This document shows, in pieces, positions 57,160-64,000 of a stretch of 64,000 nt of DNA. How positions within the stretch are numbered: position 1 is the stretch's first letter; every line of letters starts with the position of its first letter. Position numbers and translations under genes: made by a program. The DNA is from Euglena gracilis. Taxonomy: Eukaryota > Euglenida > Euglenophyceae > Euglenales. The notes under the pieces were generated by a model. That model was not told the DNA's origin. It did no database searches and was given only the letters and a program-made list of their open reading frames with translations. The DNA is taken from contig CP154954.1 of assembly GCA_039621445.1 (NCBI GenBank), positions 48,649,847 to 48,713,846 of the forward strand, read 5' to 3'.

Positions 57160-57600
57160 AGGCGGGTAGCAGGGAGGCCCCCCCGGGGGGGCCTTGCTAC
57201 CCACGACCCTGCACTGGGGTGTGGGGTTACTGAAGGAGTGGGGTTTGGGTCCCGGCTGGCCGGCCTCTCCAGGACGCACATCCCCTCCCCACAATGTTTG
57301 GCCTCTGCCACGCGTGGCCCCCCAGGACTGAACATTGCCACTGTTGGGGGTCACCACACAGGGATGGGCAAATCCCTGTGGGGGCCGACCGTTGGCGGCT
57401 TTATATTTCTTCCCTGCGGTCTGCCGCCTTTGGGAATCGCAACATGCACAAGGGGAGGCAGCTCGGGCAGCCGGGGGGGGGGGGGGCAAGGACGGAGAGG
57501 CCGGCCAGCCGGGACCCACCGCTCCTCACGCGCTTGGGCACACACCAATTCAGGGTGTGGGTAGCAGGGCACAAATGCCCCCTGCTAAGCCACATATATC
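57160..57600. repeat. Inverted-repeat segment enclosing a decayed CID exon copy
   Basis: Arms at about 57187-57275 and 57485-57570 share CTGCTACCCAC and a perfect GGTCCCGGCTGGCCGGCCTC block (and complement). Between them, 57395-57470 resembles the C-terminal CID exon. Confidence 0.7.
57395..57570 (+). pseudogene. Diverged partial copy of the CID C-terminal exon
   Basis: The block GGAGGCAGCTCGGGCAGCC (57448-57466) is identical to 56148-56166. CGCTCCTCACGCGCTTGGGC (57520 onward) matches 56254-56274 with one indel, and a TTCAGGG follows in both. The middle is replaced by a poly-G run. The frame encodes GEAARAAGGGG instead of EEAARAAQQEK. Confidence 0.65.
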
Positions 57601-57604
57601 AAGG

Positions 57605-58036
57605 TGGTGTGTGTGTGTGTTTTGTGTGTGTGTGTGTGTGTTGGTGTGTGTCATGTGTGTGTATGTGTGTGTGTGTGTGTGTTGGTCTTGGTGTGTGTGT
57701 GTGTGTGTGTGTGTGTGTGGTGTGTTGTGGGTGTGTGTGTGTGTGGTATGTTTGGTTGTGTGTGTGTGTGTGTGTGTGTGGTGTGTATTATTTGTGTGTT
57801 GTTGTTGTGTGTGTCTTGTGTGTTGTGTTGTGTGTTGTGTTGTGTGTGTGTGTATATATATGTGTGTGTTGTGTGTGTGTGGGTGGGGGGTGGGTGGGGG
57901 GGGGGAGTGTGTGTGTGTGTGGGGGTGTGTGAGTGTGTGTTTGTGTGGGTGTGTGTGTGTGGGTGTGTGTGTGTGTGGGTGTGTGTGTGTGTGTGTGTGT
58001 GTGTTGGGTTGGTGGGGTTTTTTGTGTGTGTTTTTG

Positions 58037-58067
<31 letters not shown>

Positions 58068-58112
58068 GTGTGTGGGGGGTGTGGGGGGGTGTGTTTTTGT
58101 GTTGTGTGTGTG

Positions 58113-58156
<44 letters not shown>
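57605..58156. repeat. GT-rich microsatellite
   Basis: Interrupted (GT)n with GGGTGTG and TTGTGTG variants over 550 bases. Confidence 0.96.
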
Positions 58157-58172
<16 letters not shown>

Positions 58173-58228
58173 ATGTATGTATGTATGTATGTATGTATGT
58201 ATGTATGTATGTATGTATGTATGTATGG
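58157..58228. repeat. (TATG)n microsatellite
   Basis: About 18 tetranucleotide units directly continuing the GT-rich tract. Confidence 0.96.
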
Positions 58229-58249
58229 CATCTGTGATTCAGGATCCGT

Positions 58250-58385
58250 GCTTATCCTGAATTGGATAACTCTGGATAACTACAGATAAGAACGGAGATG
58301 TGCGAAACCCGAAATACGGATGACCACGGATTAACTACGGATAAATATGGATATGTATGGATAAATGTGGATAATTATGGATATG
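58250..58385. repeat. GGATAA minisatellite
   Basis: Degenerate GGATAACTACGGATAA and TATGGATA units. A few more occur at 58990-59060. Confidence 0.75.
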
Positions 58386-59389
58386 GGGTCTGGCATAACT
58401 GAGGAGGGCTTTTGACTGAGAGGACGGGAGGTGTTTCATGTATCGTGCACATCAGCATTTGGATGCCAGTCAAATTCTTTTGATTGGTATTTGGACGTCT
58501 CAGAAGTTGCATTTAATCCGCCTTTTCTCATTGCATTTCATTGCAGTTTTTTTGGGGTGTTTGGCCCAGTCAATAACCTCCCCCCTAAAAAGTGCACGGG
58601 TGCGCGTATTTTTAGGACATAGTTTCGTACCCTGCAGGGGTGCGTGCACTCATTGGGGCACTGCTCACGGCAAGGCACAAAATACTAAATTTTCCACCAC
58701 TCTTTTTCAGTTTTTCCTATTCTTGTGATGTCAAGCAATGAGTCAGGTGATTATGTGTCAAATTTGGGCTCAGATGATAGAAGTATTTGGTCTGAGGAAG
58801 ACAGTATTGAGAAAAAACGTAAAGTCAGCATAATTGTGTGTGCTCTGACCTGATGTGGCAACAGTTTCTCCTTGGGGGGCATGCACTTTTTAGGGAGGTA
58901 GTTTGGGACCCTTTGGTGGTGCGCATTAATTGGGGCACTGCGCATAATTAGGGCACTGTGCACTTATCAGGGGGGTTACAAGCGCTTTTGCAATTACAAA
59001 TAATTACAGATAATTATGGACAACTATGGATGATTATGGATGAGGATTTGACCCCCAACGATGGATAAGCACCAACCCCTGTGTGTGTGTGTGTGTTATT
59101 TTCACAAAGTCTCAAAATGCTGTTATATGTTTCATATATGATTAGCAGGGCTCAGCTTGTTGAATGTGGGGCGGGTGTTTCATAGGACCGGGCTTGCTGC
59201 AAAAATTTCTTTTTGACGTACCCCCTCCCCCTAAATGAACCCCCTGCCCCACTGTTTCTCTGATTTGAGATTCATTGTTGCTCGTTCATGTTTCAGTTGT
59301 CTTCCAATAATGGCAGATCTGTGAAGGTTTTGAATTGCAGATTACATCTTTCAATGTAACATTCTGCTTTTTTTTTATGCGACCTTCAG

Positions 59390-59455
59390 AGCATGCAGCT
59401 CATGACACTGAGCCAGTTGGAGCAGCTCGCATGCAGCATTCTCCTCCACGAGATC
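59390..59455 (+). CDS. CID gene, downstream exon
   Basis: Acceptor GACCTTCAG, donor ATC|GTATGT. Two frames are attractive. One is phase 0 (SMQLMTLSQLEQLACSILLH). The other is phase 1 (HAAHDTEPVGAARMQHSPPR). Only the second joins in frame to the next exon, where C + GG makes Arg and the peptide runs on as RPQPHPPDDLVSL. The phase-1 reading is preferred. Confidence 0.5.
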
Positions 59456-59933
59456 GTATGTTCTTTTGCTTTCCAGTTGAAGTTTTTATCCATTTTCCCT
59501 TGTTTTGGAGGTTTTCCAGTTGCATTGGTGGCAACTAAAGATGAGAATGCATGCTTTGAAGAAAATGTCCTTGTCTCATACTGTATGTGATGATTTGACT
59601 AAAAGGTTCAAAAGTGGTCTTCTGTTTTTTTTTTATTGGGGCAACCGGATGACCCAAAATGTTATCTCGTGATTTTGATGTGTGTCACAGAATACTCTTT
59701 TGCAAATGATTTCTGAATGGATACCGCCCTTTTTTGTTACGTATGTCAGCTAGAACCAGGCCCGACCAGGGTCCAACCGGATCTACAAAATTAGCTTTGC
59801 AAAAAGGCCATCTCCCAAAACCCTTTATGCTTCTGTTCATCAATGCCGTAAATATGTTAACAGACAGGGTTGAATCACATAACTCTTGCCCCGGGACAGG
59901 CGCCTTTTCGCTGAATGGGGCAACTCTTTTCAG

Positions 59934-60066
59934 GGCCCCAACCCCACCCTCCCGACGACCTCGTCAGTCTGGCGTCGACGTTGCCGAAACCCCCAGAGGA
60001 CCTTGTGGCCTGGCTGTGGCACAGGATTCTCTGCCAGAAACCTGCCACCGCCTTGCTGTGTATGAG
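59934..60066 (+). CDS. CID gene, downstream exon
   Basis: Acceptor CTTTTCAG. It encodes PQPHPPDDLVSLASTLPKPP, then EDLVAWLWHRILCQKPATAL and LCM, with an AG|GTCCGA donor (phase 2). High third-position GC in this frame only. No domain recognised; predicted helical. Confidence 0.6.
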
Positions 60067-60289
60067 GTCCGACACGTCATCGTTGGAATGACCAACTTCC
60101 AATTGCATCTTCGCCTTTGAGAGAGGCCATCAATTCTCCCAACTGATGTGTGATCGCTGGGTGCAATGCACGTGGAGGATTTGGCCGCCGTTGACATTGC
60201 TGGGCCGCATTGCCAGTGCCAAACCTCCGGCGAGTCAGAGCACAGAACGTTCCGAACGCTGTTGCATTCCGGGTCGCCCACTCCGTTTG

Positions 60290-60570
60290 GTGTGCCCCGG
60301 CTTGCCCCGGCCCTGGTGGACGAGGGCGCGCCCACCCTTGGCACGGCCCCACCGCTGCCCCCCATGCCACCCCCACCCGCCGCCTTCCGGAGCGAGGGCC
60401 TGGGGCCCACCCCGCCCCGCCCAGCCTGGCCTCTGGTGGCAAACAGGAAGCCTTGGCTGCGACCGGCCGCTGCCTCCCCCCAGCCTGCAAGACTACGGAG
60501 CACCACTCCCACCGACGCCTCCCCCCCTGCCCCCGGGTCCCCCAGTGCACCTCTCAGTGCAGCACCGTTC
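60290..60570 (+). CDS. CID gene, proline-rich exon
   Basis: One long frame (60166-61020) covers this and the next exon. The coding-like part reads LAPALVDEGAPTLGTAPPLP, PMPPPPAAFRSEGLGPTPPR and a Ser/Pro/Ala tail ending near APFRQSG, with very high third-position GC. Boundaries are approximate. Disordered proline-rich sequence between the CID and a coiled coil is usual for 3'-end processing and CTD-binding proteins. Confidence 0.55.
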
Positions 60571-60794
60571 AGGCAATCTGGGCCAATCTGGGTTGGTGGG
60601 TTCCCAGTCAAAAAACAGTGTTTTCCAGTTCAACGCATGGCAAGCCAAGCTGTGGTGGCACCGCCATCCAATGGACAAGAATTACGGCTTTTGCTCAGAA
60701 AGTGGACGTTCGTTTGCTGCGAGGGAGAAAGTCCGCATCTTTCCCTATTCTCAACCTCCCCCCCCCACATCTGGCTTCTCCTGTGCCTTGTGCC

Positions 60795-60945
60795 TCCCTC
60801 CGACCCCGGCGGCCTGCGACGCCCCTCGCCATTTGCTGTCGGGGACGGGGCCCTCCCGCTCCCCCCGGTTCCGCCCCCCTCCTCCTCCCTGCTGGCGGTT
60901 GACCCCGAGCTGGCCCTGCTGCAGGAGCGGCACCGCCCGGGACAT
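60795..60945 (+). CDS. CID gene, Pro-rich then helical exon
   Basis: Reads PSDPGGLRRPSPFAVGDGAL, PLPPVPPPSSSLLAVDPELA and LLQERHRPG. The last part begins a helical, coiled-coil-like region. Its 3' end is ambiguous: an alternative frame (GTARDIAKGDAVYPVV) also looks coding just after. Confidence 0.5.
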
Positions 60946-61104
60946 TGCCAAAGGGGACGCCGTGTACCCAGTGGTGGGTGGGCTCCCAACGGACTCTGGA
61001 GGAACCCTCCTTCGCCCTGAACTGCTTGTTTTTCCCCCCCAAAATGCACCACCGACGCAGTGTGCCTCAGACACCCCTGGGTTTTTTGCAGAAATGGCAT
61101 TGGT

Positions 61105-61134
61105 TGATGTTTGCCCGCAGGCGGGCAAACATCA
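61105..61134. repeat. Perfect hairpin centred on a 3' splice site
   Basis: TGATGTTTG then CCCGC pairs perfectly with GCGGG then CAAACATCA around a 2-base AG centre: 14-bp arms. The AG at the apex is the likely acceptor of the next exon. Confidence 0.9.
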
Positions 61135-61190
61135 TTGCCGAGGGCGCACGTTACCGGGACTCAGAGACGTTGCAGGGACTTGGGGGCTGG
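61121..61190 (+). CDS. CID gene, helical exon
   Basis: After CCGCAG the frame reads RANIIAEGARYRDSETLQGL. Together with the exons on both sides it suits a continuing charged helix. Phase needs two bases from the preceding exon, which was not resolved. The end is approximate. Confidence 0.45.
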
Positions 61191-61437
61191 CCCTTTTTTT
61201 TTGGCTTGTAAGACCCCCTCCCCTGTGCGCGCGCATGTTCACTCACCACACGGAACACACCCGGCCAGATGCGAAGACCGCACTGGCATTAAAAAAATGA
61301 ACAAACATGAAACCTTTTTTGCATCAAAAGGGGGTCCGGAGCCAGGCTGGGTGGGGAACCCCTGGGGAAGGCTTCAAAAGAAGCCTGCTGGGGGGTACGG
61401 GTTGTGGTGGAACGCGACGCCCTGGCGCCGCCTACAG

Positions 61438-61578
61438 CTTCTCCAGCTGGAGAGGGAGAGGGACGAGCTGCAGCGCCGCGTGGCGGACGCCGAAATGCGG
61501 CGGAGTGGCGTGCGGCGGCTGACCGAAGACCGCAGACCCGCCCCCAAGGCCGCCAACCCTCCTCCGCGCGAAGAAGAG
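61438..61578 (+). CDS. CID gene, coiled-coil exon
   Basis: Acceptor GCCTACAG, donor GAG|GTGTGG, 47 codons, phase 0 to 0. It encodes LLQLERERDELQRRVADAEM, then RRSGVRRLTEDRRPAPKAAN and PPPREEE. Leu-x6-Leu spacing and dense Glu/Arg indicate a coiled coil, then a charged disordered tail. It joins in phase to the exon at 61987. Confidence 0.68.
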
Positions 61579-61986
61579 GTGTGGCGGCATGGGCCAGCCA
61601 GGCATGTTGCCCACCGCACATCCATGCCATGTGAACATTGGGGTTGGGGGAAGGGCAAAGCCCACTGTTTCATGTCCTCTGTATTTGAGAGGGGCTAACA
61701 GCCCAAGTAGATTACCAGTCTTCGTTCTGAAAGGGGTGGAAAGTGTTTTGATTTTATCTCAATGGTGAGGTTAGCAATGTGGATTGGTGTGGATTGGGAT
61801 GGATTAGTTTGGATTGAGTTTGCATCGGTGATGGGCATCTCTTTTGAATTTATCATTTTCATTTTTTATCATATTCATATTTATCATTATTATTGTTTGT
61901 TTTTATTACAGTTTTTTTTTGTAGCTTTTGAATTTTTTTGTTTTTTTGTTGTATGAACTGTATGAATTGTATTCGCTTTCTCCCAG
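61579..61986 (+). other. GT-AG intron (408 nt)
   Basis: GTGTGG to CTCCCAG, with a T-rich 3' half. No repeat element seen. Confidence 0.6.
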
Positions 61987-62150
61987 ACTGTGGACCGCAT
62001 CATGGCTGCGCCTTTGGAAGAAATGCAGCCACCTCTACCACCAGTGCCTCCTTGCCAGGCTTTTCCTCCTGTTCTCTTTGGTGTCAAACTCCATGCCAAA
62101 ACCCGGCAATGTGTTCACCCCCCCAGAGCTGACCCTGAGCCCCTTGGGTG
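61987..62150 (+). CDS. CID gene, exon
   Basis: Reads TVDRIMAAPLEEMQPPLPPV, PPCQAFPPVLFGVKLHAKTR and QCVHPPRADPEPLG. Acceptor TTCTCCCAG, donor TG|GTGTAT (phase 2; a GT three bases earlier is an alternative). Pro-rich, then a basic segment. Confidence 0.62.
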
Positions 62151-62469
62151 GTGTATGAAGGGGGTTGTCCATTGAATATCCATTAGTGGGTGGGGTGGGT
62201 TGGACTCCCCCCACACCAGGTTTTCTTTTTTCTTTTCAAAGCTTTCAACGGGTATCCTTCAGATGCCTTCAGTACCGAAGGAATTTGTCCTTGCGAGCTG
62301 GCATACCCACCATGTGGCCCTGCCCCCCTGCCTGCCCACCAGTTGGAGGGCAGGCACAACACTTAGGGTATCCCGGTCCACTGGCTGACACGCGGCAGGG
62401 CAACCCCCCCTTTCTTTTCCAGGAATTCCTGGCTGGGTGGGCCCCACGGCCGCAACCAAACCGCAGTGC

Positions 62470-62716
62470 CCAGTTTTCTGCACGTTCGGGTTCTCCCGCG
62501 CCGAATTCGCATCAAAGTCCCCCCCCCCTGATGGTGTCGGAGTGCTGTTTCACAAACAAAAGCCTGCCCTCGGCCCGCCCCCACTGCCCGCCACCGCCCC
62601 GCCCAGCAGCGGCGGCATGCAGATCCGGCTGAAGACCGAGGACTTGACGCAGCTACACACCGAAGAACGCGCAGCGGCGGTGGAGGTGGAGATGCGCGTC
62701 ATCCCCAGCATTGAAG
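62470..62716 (+). CDS. CID gene, exon (possibly terminal)
   Basis: The frame reads FCTFGFSRAEFASKS, then GVGVLFHKQKPALGPPPLPA, SSGGMQIRLKTEDLTQLHTE and ERAAAVEVEMRVIPSIE. Very high third-position GC from about 62530 on. It ends either at a GAAG|GTGCTG donor or, if not spliced, at TGA 62728-62730 after GAGP. The start is approximate; the run of C at 62521-62530 may mark an acceptor. Confidence 0.55.
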
Positions 62717-63399
62717 GTGCTGGCCCATGAGTTCCACTCCGCACTCCCTCTGTCTGGTTTGAGCAATCTTTGTCCAACAATCCAGTTCAAGGCAAATTCT
62801 CCAATTTGACATAGTTTCGATCAAAATTTGTTTTTTCTGATTTTTGTGAACACTCATCCAAAATTTTGGGGAAAAATTACCGCCCCTGCCAAGAGCTGGC
62901 TCCCCTCTTCTGTGGAGTCAGGGTTTTTTTTTAGTCTTGGACCCTGGGGGGGGGGGCAGGGGGGGTGGGTCTGGCTGAGCCCCCTCCCCCCCGGGGGGGG
63001 GGTCCCCCCAGGGGGTGGGATATACTTTTCGGCGCCAAAGGCACCGAAATTTTTTGAAAGAGGTGCCTTTTTTTAGCATTTTTGTTATTTTTTTGGCCTT
63101 TTCAGGGAAAAGTGGGTTGGGTCCCCCAACCCCCCCCCCCGGCCAGGGGGTGGGCGGGTGGGGGGGGGACCCCCCCTCCCCCCAGTCTTAAAAAAAACCC
63201 CTGGGTGGAGTGATCATGGTTGACAAAAGCAAACAGGGCATTTAGCCATTGTGCATGTATTATGTGCCCATCACATCCCTCTGTTACGGCTTACACCGAA
63301 AGGTGGCTGCCGTTTTCCCTGGGGAAAAAGACAGACTACGTGGCGATGCACACGCGGTCCCTTCTCTCTCAGTGGGCAATCCCCGGCCCGTTGCCTGGC

Positions 63400-63533
63400 C
63401 ATTCGCGGAGGGGGCTGGGGCCAGTGCCCCCCAGCCAGCCCCGCCCCCGCCGCCCCCGCCCCCGCCTGCCGCCCCGGCGCTGTTCAGCGGGCCACCCCCG
63501 GACACCCCAGACCAGCAGCAGTGCCACCTTCAG
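63400..63533 (+). CDS. Proline-rich exon, probably CID gene
   Basis: Reads EGAGASAPQPAPPPPPPPPP, AAPALFSGPPPDTPDQQQCH and LQ, with very high third-position GC and a CTTCAG|GTGCCA donor. The start is approximate. If the previous exon is spliced, this continues the same gene; otherwise it opens another. Confidence 0.5.
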
Positions 63534-63874
63534 GTGCCAGAGCTCTCCAAATTCCCTTTGCACTGTTCAGGGAATCAACGTAATAGAAATGATCACTTGC
63601 GTTGGGAGGGGTTGGTGAGTCGCCCAGCCAGTTGGTCTGACGGGTGGGGGTTTCTGGTGATAAAACCACTCATATGTGTACAACTCATATTGCATGTGGA
63701 TGTCGTTGTTCAACAACAAAACAAACAAAACTCTTTAATTGGCTTACAAAGCCTTCCAAAACAAGCTCAAATGGTGCCAAAGCCTTCAAAAAATCACTCC
63801 AAATGAAGAGAAAAATAGGTAAAGCTTGTGGATGGCGTCGGGGCAGAGGTTTTTTTGTTTTTGGGGGTCGGGAT

Positions 63875-64000
63875 CAAGCACCTATAGTCAAAATGGCCGA
63901 AAATGGCCGAAAATGGCCGAAAATGGCCGAAAATGGCCGAAAATGAAATTTTGGGCTCTATAGGTGGGGGTCCCGAAAATGGCCGAAAATGGCCGAAAAT
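63875..64000 (+). mobile_element. Decamer-array TIR element C, left end (cut by the window)
   Basis: CAAGCACCTATAG at 63875-63887 is identical to the left end of element A. It is followed by five CGAAAATGGC 10-mers, then CTATAGGTGGGGGTCCC and more 10-mers to the window edge: the same plan with a different decamer. Confidence 0.85.

Overview
The window looks like nuclear DNA of a large-genome protist, most likely a euglenid (Euglena-like). This is inferred, not proven. Coding sequence comes as short exons (24 to about 350 nt) separated by introns of 59 nt to more than 4 kb. Two splice classes coexist. Many junctions are ordinary GT-AG and phase-compatible. The zinc-finger gene near 3.5-7.3 kb instead has introns with no GT-AG borders whose two ends are complementary, intron base +4 pairing with base -6; as I know the literature, that is the hallmark of euglenid nonconventional introns. 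Degenerate CCCTAA (TTAGGG-type) tracts fit too. There are no operons, ribosome binding sites, phage genes or CRISPR arrays. || Layout. (1) 3.48-7.34 kb, + strand: four exons of a protein with two CCCH zinc fingers of muscleblind type, with a possible fifth exon near 10.5 kb. (2) 10.6-25 kb: almost entirely repeats, including an interstitial telomere-like tract (18.0-20.1 kb) split by a terminal-inverted-repeat (TIR) element, a second such element, and a 470-bp near-perfect inverted repeat. (3) 25.1-30.8 kb, + strand: a chain of mostly phase-compatible exons ending in a stop at 30,807; product not recognised. (4) 43.9 down to about 33 kb, - strand: a gene starting with hydrophobic segments, its exons 1-3 joined by exact phase matches, plus a decayed tandem copy of its 3' part at 31.0-32.5 kb. 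Genes 3 and 4 converge. (5) 46.38-50.20 kb, + strand: a two-exon gene (157 codons) of unknown function whose first exon lies between opposed arrays of nested hairpins. (6) 51.1 kb to the window end, + strand: a proline-rich protein carrying a Pcf11-type CTD-interacting domain (CID) at 53.3-56.3 kb, then proline-rich and coiled-coil exons, running off the right edge or ending near 62.7 kb. || The unifying theme is structure in non-coding DNA. Introns and spacers are packed with palindromes, TIR elements of 0.2-1.5 kb, poly-C/poly-G runs and microsatellites. The two assignable products, a CCCH RNA-binding protein and a Pcf11-like 3'-end processing factor, both belong to RNA processing, but nothing in the sequence shows that they work together. 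Exon ends are given exactly where a splice site and reading phase agree, and are approximate otherwise.
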